A stretch of 64,000 nucleotides of DNA from Nematostella vectensis (lineage: Eukaryota > Cnidaria > Anthozoa > Actiniaria > Edwardsiidae). The stretch spans positions 14,085,040 to 14,149,039 of the forward strand of contig NC_064042.1 in NCBI RefSeq assembly GCF_932526225.1, written 5' to 3'. Below are positions 17,628 through 28,870 of this stretch, piece after piece. Positions within the stretch are counted from its first letter, which is position 1. Each line of letters starts with the position of its first letter. A model generated the notes under the pieces. The model ran no database searches, had not been told where the DNA came from, and saw nothing but the letters and a program-made list of their open reading frames with translations. Position numbers and translations under genes: made by a program.

Positions 17628-20600
17628 CTGAAATCGTGAAATCCCTTTTAAAAGAAGGCCATTTTACGCCGCCATTTTATGCCCCCGCTAAATGAAGAGT
17701 CACACAAAGCATCCATTTCCATCGGCTAATTCAAGCGAGTAACCAAGATATTCTCTATATCGTCAATAACGTACAATTCGTATATTGTTATTTTGAAGTT
17801 TCCTTGCGAATAAACCGTTGTATTTTCAATGATAAACAATAAAATGAGTGCTTGATCGACATCCTTAAGGCTCTGTCGCATGTGCTCTTTTTTGGCCCAA
17901 CTTGCAAGTCAAAGGCGCCATGTCCGCACGTGTTATTTTTTTTTATGAAGATTTTTGTTGCGGAAAAAAACAAGATGTGGTGTCAAATGAGAAAACATGC
18001 TAAACAAGATGGAAGAGGAAAACTTTAGGTGCCTTTGGATGGCCCGAAATCTGGTCTCGCTCTTAGGGTGGGTGGCTAGAATGCTTGCACAACTAACTGA
18101 CAAGTACTAACCAATACTCCTCTTGATAACGAATTACGCGCATTTCCAAGGCAAATTTATCGATTGCTTGGGATATTTTGGATGCTCAAATTCTTATAAG
18201 TTCGAAATATACCTTTTGGTGGGCTTTGAATAATAGCATAAGGGCGATCAGTTAGGTTTTCGTTTATAAACCGCGCCGTAGCACTGGGTGTGTATCATTT
18301 TCTTTACGAACTCCTAAAGAAATACTGCTTGCGCGGACTTGGGGACGGCAAGGGGTCGGGGGGCACTGTCCTACTTCTACGTGTCCCTGCTTATTAATTT
18401 TCAAGTCTTTAAAAACAAGTTGCGGCAATGCTAAAAGGATTTGGACGCGGACAGATTGTCGGATTTCTCAGCTATTCGGAGCTGGTTCACTTCCCTTTCT
18501 CTTGTGGAAGTAAAGCGAACGATCTCCAAGCGTCTGATTAAAACTAGGACGGATGTACATGGAAAGAGTTTTTATGGGCCATGACCGAATGGCTCATCCT
18601 GTCGCAATCTCGATGCCGCTCCTGATGAAGGTGAAATCTGAATCACACAGTTTTTACCTTCAGCGTAGTACTCTGTTACCTGTAAAACTTAAACATTCAT
18701 GCGCAAACTAGGTGCGCAATGGCCCCTTGATGATTTCCCATAAATATCACATGAGGCTTTTTTCGCGCTTGAACTCGGGACAGTCATGTGTCTTATCCCT
18801 TGGAATTTTGTTTTAAATAAAATAGATCTTTGAAATGTAAACAAAGGGAATATTAAGCTTTTGAAAAAGCGGAACCCGTGTTTGGTCGCACGATGTAGTC
18901 ATTTCGTATTCTACAGGAAGATGAGAATATATTTAAGTTGACTTCACTCTTCAGTTAAAACCGGAAATGGTTCGTTGTAAAATATTTCCACATTCTTGTT
19001 ATTCGACGAACCTAGATATGTCCTTCTGTCATACTTTTATAAGTCATCTGAACGAGTTATTCTTTCAAACCAACTTTGTCTTGGATAAAGGTAAAAAAAA
19101 GTTACCCTCGATATCTATAACTACATCCTGTGTTCCCTTTCAATGTTTTGTACCAACCTGTGTCCACACTGAGCCTGCATTGGATGGTTCAGCGGCATTC
19201 TACATGCGTTGCAGATGTATCTATCCTCGAGAACATCGATATATTCAAACCTAGTACTATCGAGACTCATACTGCCGAAACTTTGCGCCAAAAACTCTGA
19301 TTAAAAGCGAAAGTGAAAGTGCTTAGCATACGGGAGTTCCCCGAATAGTTCGCAATCATGACCTCGACCAATCGTATAGGACTGTGAAGAGGGGGTTTCC
19401 CTGCTATCGCTACATGTACCTGACAATAACTGCTCTGTGCTCTTTGTAACGCAATCTGCTTAATCAATCGTCTTGTGCCAATCGTTCCAAGCAGCTCGAA
19501 ACAGGCAAATGTTTTACTATCTGCTCTTGTAACAGATCAAAATGGAATGCGAAAAGGGTTCGTTCCTCGGTTTTTCCTTTCACATTTGCGTAATGTGACG
19601 ATTAGTGCATTGTCGTTGTAGTCTTCTCGGTTTATTACAATGTATGCATGAATCTTTTAATTGGTTTTGGAAACACACTAATAAATATAGTTTTAGATAT
19701 ATCCTATCTGGCTTTGAGGGTACCATTGTTGTCTAATCCATTTGTTTTATTTAAAAACGATTTTGACGCACCGGTTTCCTTCAAAATATTATAAGATTTT
19801 GACAATGGAGAGTAGAAGTAGTATTTATGAAACTCATCGCCCCCTCGGTGCGCTTTCATCATTTTCTCATTATTTTTTCATTCAAGCAATGCTGAAATAT
19901 GCACAACCTGTTGATTTTTTCATTGTTGTGACATCTTGCAATGATCTGAGTAAGCACGCAGCTGCTTTGTCTCCTATTATCTTTGTTCTACAAAGGAGTT
20001 CTTTTGTCTCTATTCTTCTCGTTCTTTGTGTCGAGGTGCGGATATTGTTCATTTGCCCAATCAAATTGCAGCTTGTAAGAGCTGCGTACTGACCCAGAAG
20101 ATCTTGCGAGTCAAAATACCAAAATAGTATTCAATTGCGACACGGGACTAGTTGTAAATTATATTCACACACAATTGCTAGTTATTTGGCACAGCAAAAA
20201 ATCACCGTATCCACCCACGCCTATTGCCCATGTGAGTTTGATCATCAATAAAGGATCTGGGGGGTTCCCCTGTTGCACACGCCGCCACGGTACATCATGC
20301 GAAAACTAAAGTCGCTGTCACTTTTCCCAAACACGCTATTCTATTTTACTTCATGGATTATAAAAAGGAATCCCCTTGCGAGTGAAAATCGACCCGACCA
20401 TGTAGTCATAAAAGCATTCTGGGTCTTTCCCTAAGATACGTCGAAAGTGCACACGAAATCAAATCTAACTTCCTACAAAGCTATTTACTTCCTGTAATGA
20501 CGTGATTTATGTGACGTCACACGAGTGTTAAGTTTGGTTGAGGGCTTCGTCCTTAGTGTCATTCAAAGCTAAAAATTCATAGCGTATACACACGATAATT

Positions 20601-20786
20601 TAGTGCTCTTCGAAATCAAAACTCCAGGTGGAAAAAGGCAATAGTCTTAAGATTTCAGTGTCGAGAAGCATCTATCAGAGGAGTCTTATCGAAGGAAATG
20701 TAAGGGTATATACATTTAAACGTGTGTACACGCGAAATTCGTTCATGTTGATTTTCCTTCACATTGTTTTTATCTTACAGATTCAT
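17628..20786. other. Host non-coding stretch, upstream TRAF exon expected but not placed
   Basis: Short ORFs only, none flanked by convincing splice sites. The missing first exon of the TRAF gene should be on the minus strand in this interval or was lost; a CGHG-like codon run near 17900 was examined and not accepted. The region also holds the unidentified 5' end of the + strand PDZ gene. Confidence 0.5.
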
Positions 20787-23700
20787 ATGGAAAAGGAGAC
20801 TGGTATGGCAAGCAAAATAGGAAAAAAGTTTCGTAAATGGGCCTGTTTTGGAACTAAATCCCGGGTAAGATATACTTCGATCTGTAGTTATTAAATTTCA
20901 CCCTTCTGACCTAGTTGGATATAGTCTACTACAAATAGCTTGTTAATCCATCACAACAAAAACAAATACGTTTATTTTATTTCTTAAGTGCTTATTCAGT
21001 TTGTTAGTTGAGGGTATTGGGCGAAGTATACTACAAAATGTGATTACAAAATGTATAGTATCCAAAATGTTTAGGTCACAAACCACAAAAGAGTACGTAG
21101 GTTTGACAACGTGCAATTTGCATAGTCATGGAAAATCTTTCCTTGCTATTACAGCGCTATTCTGATCATACTAAAACACTATTCAATATTTTAGTCACGC
21201 AAATGTGATTATTTAAGACAAAACAATATCTGAACGAACAATAAAGCTTATATGTGTATTTTTATTCTTGAATAAACCCCAACATTGAATATGGAAGTTA
21301 TTAGATAAACAATCATGCCTTCTAATCTTTTCCATCGAACACTTTTACAAGTTACTTTAGCATGTCTGAATTCTTAGTGAAAATATTGTATATCTAAATT
21401 GTAGCGTGGACCAGCAGTTCTTATTATTTCGATCTATGTAGCCGTCTCCTCGTGGAGTAAATTGCTTTCAGTTATTTTTCCCTCAGTCACGTCTCCTTGT
21501 ACAAGTGATTTCGGTTTAAAATAATACCGGAATCGCTTTCAAAAACGACTTTAATGCTTAATAATAAAACAACAAGCTTATTTTATTTTCTTGTATTTAT
21601 TTTTTATTTGATTTACAGAACCCTCACGTTCACCATAATGGTGAGGTTTTGTGTTTTGACATCGAAGGAAACCGTTTGTCTCCATTAAACACATTAGAGA
21701 TAAATATAGAATCAATTTGTATAAAACAACATCTTTGCTAAGAAAATACGCTCCTAATGTTTTTCTTATGATTATTGATGTTTAAAATATTTTCGATTTT
21801 TTCCCAAAATTAAAAAATATATATATATTCACCTATTTCAAAAAACGTTGCCAGTGCAGCAAACGTCAAATGACGATTGACCAATGGCAGTTCTACGGCC
21901 GAAAGGACACATGGATCCCAAAATACACATTCCATATTTAGAAAAATAGAAATAAAACATACGAATATCCATTTAATTTAATCAATATACGATTCTGGCA
22001 TTGTTTGAGTTTACTTATCACCTTTATTTTTACAAATAATTACTACCCTTTCGGTCGTAAAACATCCATTTGGCAATCGCCATTCGCCGTTTGCGCTGAC
22101 AACCTTTATTGAACGAAAATGCAATAAAAATATTGTAATGCTATCATGTCACAAAAAGATAGAATTTCGTGTCTTCAGCTATCGCGGGATTTACATAATT
22201 ATTGGATGCAGTTCAAGTAAATGCATGTGTGACGATATAGATTGCATTGCACGGCTAAATTATATGTTTTGCCTACTTAAAATTATTTATTTTATTCGGG
22301 TTTTCCACTCAAAACCGTTAGCGTGTAGAATTATGGCAGATGCTTTCAGCCGAACGTTTAATTTCCGTCTCTTTTGAGACGGAAATTCCATCATATTATG
22401 ATTGTTAATCGACCTCTTCCGTTTTAAGACTTCCGGGTGGGCGAGTCAAAACACCGGAAGTTGGGGACACTCGTTCTGGATGGATAGCAAGACCTTTACT
22501 TTCTTGTCACGTTTTTCGATGATTTCTTTTTCTTTCAAAGAAGTATCCACGAATATTTAAATAAAAAATAAATTAGACACTATGCATAACGCTAGTTCAA
22601 GCATTTGAACGTTTTATAATTTGTTTTGAATAACACAACAAAACATCTCTTCGATTCCGTCGTGTAGACGCGGATGTAAAGAAAGCATGCAGATATTAAA
22701 ACAATGTATTGGGGGATGGGGGGGGGGGGGGGTAGGGGGTGTTGGACGTTGGACGTTTGAGAAGTTGTGTCGTCGAGGGCTTTCGCGAGAAAACATAACA
22801 AGCTATGTTTCGCGATCGGCACGAACAGATGTAAAGAAAGCATGCAGATATTAAAACAATGTATTGGGGGGTGGGGGGGGTAGGGGGTGTTGGACGTTGG
22901 ACGTTTGAGAAGTTGTGTCGTCGAGGGCTTTCGCGAGAAAACATAACAAGCTATGTTTCGCGATCGGCACGAACAGATGTAAAGAAAGCATGCAGATATT
23001 AAAACAATGTATTGGGGGATGGGGGGGGGGGGGGGGTAGCTGGTGTTGGACGTTGGACGTTGGAGAAGTTATGTCGTCGAGGGCTTTCGCGAGAAAACAT
23101 AACAAGCTATGTTTCGCGATCGGAACTTACAAAGAGCAAAAATCTTATTGTTATTATTATTCGTTCTGTCCTTGCTTGTGTTGTTAGCTCTAATGTGGCC
23201 TGGGCCGTCAGCTCCGTCATCAGCTAAAGATAACCGTGCAATGTGTTGTTTCGCCGTTTTCGTTTTAAGACATATGGCCTCACTCCCAATTTTTTTACAT
23301 ACATCACAAATAAGTGATCAGGAAATTACTTGTAGGATTTTATGAAAAAAAAATAATGTAGAATAAAAGCAACTCATGGGACAGCCAAAAGTGTAATACA
23401 GGTTTTAAATTTAATTTACTAGATTGGCTTTTTAACACATTGTATTTCTTAAGTGTTTTGAGGGTTGCCACAAAATTACTATAGTTGATTTGGGCGCATA
23501 ATACGGTGCAGTGTATCACTACTGCCTTTACCGCTTCGTATGTCTCATTTTGATTAGTATAAATTTTTTGATTAGTCTAGTTGTAGCTAATTTTATAGGC
23601 AAGTAGGCGAGCAAGCGTTTTAGCATTTTCGAGAATTCCCATTTTTTCTTCTCTTTACGACGTTTTGGAAGAAAAAACATAATTAAGAATTTAAATTATA

Positions 23701-24312
23701 GCCCCGCCCAATATTTACTACATCCTCTTGACATACGTAAATTTTTATTTTTTTAAATTTTTTTTTTCGCAATGAATTTTATCACTTTAGAGAATTGCGT
23801 GGCGCCAAAAAGTAGTGCTAGCCCTCAAAGGTACAACAAAATGACAGCCAAACTTGCACCAGTTTTAAATCTGTCGCTGTTGCTTCCGACAAGCTATCAT
23901 ATCCAATCTCTCTTTGTAAGTAAAATACGGCGTCTTGACATAAGCTTTGATCAATTGAACTGCTGTTTTGCGACAATATTTAGGACTTCAAGATTTCAAA
24001 AGCATTTGCAGTTTCTTATAGGAACAGGTTTTTGGCCGAACAATGCACACCCTAATCGTATTTCGATATTTTTACATATGATGAGTGTGATAAGCAAAAT
24101 GTGTTGTCATGCCTAGGAAACTCTTTTAAGGCTCTTGTCTTCTTTCTCTGCGTCATTGCAGATAGGATCTCGACAACGTTTTTGCTTGGAGGTTTTCGAA
24201 AGGTTAAGAAAAAGATGTTTAATCAATCGAGAATTAAGAATTATTAAAAAACTATCACCTCAGAGTATATCTCCACATTATCACTACGGGTTTTCTTAAT
24301 TAATTAATTAAT

Positions 24313-24367
<55 letters not shown>

Positions 24368-24384
24368 CTTATTTACTTATTTAC

Positions 24385-24471
<87 letters not shown>

Positions 24472-27400
24472 TGTGGTCAATGAATGTCTCCTTTGTCCTG
24501 TAAGAAACATTTTTTTATCAATCAACATCTGCTATTTTTAGGATGAAAAGTATTTGGACGGCAAAGATGAAATATTAGATTTTGGCGTAACGAAAAGAGA
24601 AATAACTATTCCAAAAGATAAAGGAGCTGTCATTTGAAATCAAGAGAAGTTTGCCAGGAAAGATTATCCGTCAACTCACTTAACACTAGTGTTTTAAGAT
24701 GCGTAGTTTATGACGCTTGCCTCTTACTCGAAAATCCTATTACATCAGATTTTATCCACTCGGTTCTTATTGAGAACAATCAAGCCTCACTAGAAGGATA
24801 AAATAACACTCGATATGAAGGCATTATAGCACTTAAGTTAAGCCTAAATAGACAAAACAAAATTGAAATATTTAATGAGGAAAATCAGTTGCAACAGGGA
24901 TAATTTGTCACTAAGGGGGCAGTCTTATTAATCCGGGGTAGGGGGGGGGCTGGGGCGAAACATGGCCAGAGTAAACGAAAGATAGATCGAATTAGCGAGA
25001 CGTTTGACCTCGAGCTATTCAAGTGAACACGTTGTACTCGAGAATCCGTTGATGGATAACATAGCTGAATCCCTGTATCTGAAAACCATGTAAGTGTCAA
25101 CATGGATGCAGCTTTCCAAACTTCGTAACAGCTTATTTACTTGTTTATTTGGTACCCATAAAGCACTGCACACATTGATTTTCCGAGTGCAGCCTAATTT
25201 GGGCAAGTGGTCTGTAAAAGAAAGCAAAACATCGGTGCTTCCCTCCCCTTTCACCCCAGTCTCCTCCGGCCACACGCTCCGATTTCTTCTCGCCCACGGA
25301 CCCCCCCCCCCCCCCCCCCCCCCCCCCGGCTACGGGCCTGATTCGAGATATCCGAACTTTAAAGCGTTGTTACTGCCTCTCGATTACGTAACAATTTCCG
25401 ATAATTTTTAACGGAAAAAACGCAAAAATATTTCACAATTGTAAAAGCAGCGTGTCTATTGGAAGATTTCTTTAAGGGTGTGACTGATAATTTAGTGCGG
25501 ACGGCGTATAAAATAGCGCGGATTCTAAAAGATTCTTTTATTTCTTGTCGGTTGAGGTTTCTGTTGGCCCTCCGGAAGTAGACTGGTGGCAACACCGCTT
25601 CAATAAGCGGGTTCTACTTTATTTATTTGTCACCTTGTATTCGCAGGGTGAAGCGTACCGCAATCAGCCACGTATCTTCGTGACCGAGTGCCCAAGCCCG
25701 ACGACCCCGCCCTCATCCCGCTCAAACTCCAGCAGCTCAGCCTACGAGGAAGAAGAGACGGCGGAGATCTCCATCCGCACGGGGGGCAAGATACACCCAA
25801 TGGGAATGAAGATCACCCCTCGGTACAGATGCGATCATTTCAGACCAGGTGACGGCCGACATGCTATGATCTCTGTCGCTCATGTAGAGGTCGGTTTGTT
25901 CGCGCATGGATTTGGTTTGAGGTGAGTTGGTTGAACAAGAAATGTTCTAATGGCTTTCTTTCCATTGTGTGGCGTTGTCGCCAATGTAGTAGTCAGACCA
26001 GGTGACGGCCGACATGCTATGATCTCTGTCGCTCATGTAGAGGTCGGTTTGTTCGCGAATAGCTTCGGTTTAAGGTGAGCTGGTTGCATGAGAAATGCAC
26101 TTTAGTGTTGTTTGATGTGCTTGGGTACAACAATCTAAATCTCTCGCGCAAGGATTTGCCTTGAGACTCGTGGGTAAACCTGTTCATTGGATGAACTTCA
26201 TATTCTCCCCTAAAGCTACTTAATAGTTTGTTTATAATGTTTTTTTTTTATTTCCAGACCGGGGGATGTCATCCATAAAGTGAATGACAGGGAATGCTCT
26301 GGAGTGCAAGATACGAAGAACATATTTTGGAGTGTGAATAGCACCGACCTTAGATTGGTAAGTTGAAACCTTGCCTTTATCCTAGTCCCCAGCGCTCTGG
26401 CTTTTACACTGATTGGGTTCTGTGGTTGTTACGAGCTTGGACGTCACAAGGAACGAGAGCACGTCACAGGCCCCACGCTGTCGCACGTATCATCTCCTAG
26501 CACAGGAAACTCTGCAAGAAAGACTACCCTCCCTTGATTGTTGCTCAAGAACTTTCGTAACGACGTCGTAACGACGTAACGACGTCTAGCTTTAGACGTA
26601 ATAGCTTCATTAGACCTGAAAGGAGGGGGTTCCGGGTCCCCTGGCCACGCCCCTGACCACGCCCCTGGTCGCTGTCTATGTTTGACGGGACTGGCTGGCG
26701 ACTTTAGCAGTTTAAAAGAGAGCTTGCATGCAATCTTAAGCCCCATCTACTACAATAACAATTTTTAGTTGGCAACTATATTTGTTGGCATCTACACGTT
26801 AGTAATTTTTCATGTGTGACAATTTTTAATTGCCGAAAAAAAGCAAACCTGCTACCTTTTGAGCAACTATAGTTGCAACATAAACATAAAAATTGTTAGT
26901 GTAGATGAGGCTTAAAAAAACCCTCATTTTCTCTCGTAGGAAATTCTTAGAAAAGTAAAGGATCACAGAACGGGAAAAACAGAGTTGAAGAAAATGATCA
27001 TTGGCAACAATAGCGACGGTAAGGATTCGATACTTTGCTAGACACATGATAAAACGATGGCATTCTTTTAATAGCGTGCGCAAACGTTATTGATTCTTTC
27101 GTACGTAACTGTGGATCTATATTTTCCGGATTAAAACAGCCAACAGTTTTCATTTAATTGAGAGTTTTCTATTAATCAGTCGGTCGGTTGGTCGCTCGGT
27201 AAAGCACAGCCACTTAAGTGCAGTCATTTTTACGCAAGTTCTAGCGAGTGTGGAGCAGTGTGCTTATGTTAGGTTTTTCTTTATCGTCAGTATCCACACT
27301 GGAGATCATACAAGTAGTGGAGGTCGAGTCTTCTTGGTCCTTGAGCGGCCCCGAGACGTTTCTCCACACAGGGGACCCACGAAGAGTGTACTTGCAGTTT

Positions 27401-28433
27401 AACTGTACTGACTACCCCACTGTCATATACGACGAGCACCAGGGGCTGGTTCTAGACGACCATCTAGCAATACAAGAAAGTACGTTCACGGTTTATGATG
27501 TTTGTTTCGCAGCTCCTTTAATGCCTGGTTACTGTCTTGGTCCTTACTGTTTAACCTATGTAAATAATACTTTTGGAACTAATAAACGGTTCGTAGCCCG
27601 TCTGTAACCAGTTTATAGCCTGTTTGTCATTTTGTAACCTGTTTGTAACCAGTTTACTCTTTACCAATATCTTGCTTTGTTTCAGGTCAAGGGCGGGCGT
27701 TGTTCAAGATGCATATCTATGAATCGTTGTCGTGCGACGCTGGCATAACTGTTATCCTGCAACATGAAGCGAGTGGCAGATGCGTGGCGGTCGTCAATGA
27801 GTCGGTCATAATGATGGTAAGACTGACAAACAGCCAGCCTGAAGGAAGGTCAGACAGACAGGCAGGCAGAAAGGCAGATGAATGACAGACAAATAGACGG
27901 ACAGACAGACATTGAGGTAGACCAAAACACAGATGAATGGCAGACAAACAGACGGAGGGACAGATATACAGGCAGATCAAAAGACAGTTGTAAACAATAG
28001 TTTCTCCTCTCTCCTCACTCATTTTTTTCTAGGAAGAACCTTAAATAGTTTCTGGGCCTCTCTCCTCACTCATTTTTTCCTAGGAAGATCCTTAAATAGT
28101 TTCTCGGCCTCTCTCCTCACTCATTTATTCAAGCTGTACTGATTGTTGTCTCTTTGTCTATAGGAACCTGTGGATCTTGAAATGGTGACGAGTGAGCACA
28201 GCGCGTTCCTGTTCAAGATGCATATCCCTGAAGGTCAACCAAGCTGTAATTGCACCTTCCGCTCCCTTGTACAAGCACATGACGGCAAAGCCCTCTACCT
28301 CGGCTTCCAGGCCTACGGGGGACGAGTCGAGGGGTCCGCCATCGCCGTCCATGTGAACGAGCAGAGAGTGAATGGACACGTCCTCGAGTCACCACAACGC
28401 AATGAAGTCTTGTTCACACTTATAAAGGCATGA
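20787..28433 (+). CDS. PDZ domain plus interleukin-1-like beta-trefoil protein
   Basis: Seven exons join in phase: 20787-20864, 25647-25921, 26258-26357, 26940-27018, 27291-27479, 27686-27816 and 28164-28433, giving 373 residues. Each internal boundary has AG/GT signals. Residues about 27-70 are serine-rich and acidic. Residues about 70-155 read as a PDZ domain (strand EISIRTGG, then AMISVAHVEVGL, RPGDVIHKVND and LRLEILRK). Residues about 178-370 are all-beta with the strand order of IL-1 family trefoils: ALFKMHI, GITVILQHEASGRCVAV, IMMEPVDLEM, SAFLFKMHI, CTFRSL, KALYLGF and EVLFTLI. There is no signal peptide, as in IL-1 cytokines. The IL-1 relation is by eye; an FGF-like trefoil is the alternative. 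The first exon is the least certain. Confidence 0.7.
21619..21760 (+). other. Open stretch after a good splice acceptor inside the first intron
   Basis: GATTTACAG is followed by about 40 open codons beginning NPHVHHNGEVLCFDIEGN. A strong donor-like ATG/GTGAGG sits 22 nt inside, but using it gives an out-of-phase join to the next candidate. It may be a skipped or alternative exon of the surrounding gene; support is weak. Confidence 0.2.
22671..23123. repeat. Three tandem copies of a 148-155 bp unit with a G run
   Basis: Units begin near 22671, 22826 and 22974 with GATGTAAAGAAAGCATGCAG. Each contains ACAATGTATTGGGGG with a long G run, TTGGACGTTGGACGTT and CGAGGGCTTTCGCGAGAAAA. They differ mainly in G-run length. 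They lie inside the 4.8-kb first intron of the PDZ gene. Confidence 0.85.
24298..24472. repeat. TTTA microsatellite
   Basis: About 170 bp of TTTA/TTAC tetranucleotide, mostly perfect, in the same intron. Confidence 0.95.
24542..24637 (+). other. Possible alternative terminal exon of the PDZ gene
   Basis: A pyrimidine-rich TATTTTTAG is followed by 31 open codons (ending KDKGAVI) and TGA. The phase fits a direct join to the exon ending at 20864, which would give a 57-residue short product without PDZ or trefoil. The peptide is charged and of normal composition. No other support. Confidence 0.3.
25299..25327. repeat. Poly-C tract followed by GGCTACGGGCCTG
   Basis: A run of nearly 30 C followed by GGCTACGGGCCTG, which is the end sequence of the dispersed element at 44897-45253; probably a truncated copy. 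Confidence 0.5.
25437..25605 (+). repeat. Dispersed 170-bp repeat, copy 1
   Basis: About 170 bp that recurs at 48123-48275 with roughly 85 percent identity by eye (shared TGTCTATTGGA, TGTGACTGATAATTTAG, CTTGTCGGTTGAGGTTTC). It lies just upstream of the exon at 25647. Confidence 0.8.
25997..26074 (+). other. Duplicate of the 3' 78 nt of the PDZ exon, with splice sites
   Basis: Nearly identical to 25844-25921 and extended by similar intron on the right. It is preceded by GTCAG and followed by GTGAGC. The length is 26 codons and the phases on both sides match, so it could be added to or swapped into the mRNA without breaking the frame. The differences cluster at three codons (HGF in the first copy, NSF in the second). 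Confidence 0.6.
27840..28135. repeat. GACA-type microsatellite and three 51-bp repeats in the last intron
   Basis: 27845-27985 is rich in GACAGACAGGCAG-type sequence. 28000-28130 has three copies of a unit with CTCTCTCCTCACTCATTT and CTAGGAAGA.CCTTAAATAG, just before the last exon of the PDZ/trefoil gene. Confidence 0.8.
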
Positions 28434-28870
28434 AGGCTGCACAAATCACTGAAGTCTGGTTCACCGTATAGAGGCATGAAGTCTGCACACAAGTCATAAA
28501 GTCTTGTCCACACGTGTAAAGGAATGAAGTCTGCACAAGTCATAAAGTCTTGTCCACAAACTCGTGAAGTCTGCACAAGTATGGAGTCTGGTTCACACGT
28601 ACAGAGGCATGAAGCATTCACAAGTCAATGAAGTCGGGTTCACACATAAAGAGGCATGAACTCTTGTCGTTTTCACAAGCAATGAAGTCTTGTTCACACG
28701 CATATGACGCATATAGAAATAAAGTCTCAACAAATCCTAGGCATAAAGAAAGCTGGAAAATGTGATGTCGGGTACACACGCATAGTGTCATAAAGTCTGC
28801 AATAAAGTCTTGTTCACACTAATAGACGTGAACCACAGCTAAGAGTCTGCACAAGACTAGAGGTAAATAG
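28395..28870. repeat. Degenerate repeats seeded by the last coding segment
   Basis: Eight or more decayed copies of AATGAAGTCTTGTTCACAC followed by ATAAAGGCATGAAGTCTGCAC. The first copy is the true end of the coding sequence of the PDZ/trefoil gene (28398-28433), and the others form its 3' flank. Confidence 0.75.

Noticed and set aside
17788-17973. CGHGAF codons as the missing TRAF RING exon
   Set aside because: No donor in the required phase next to it, and the preceding sequence lacks the other RING cysteines.
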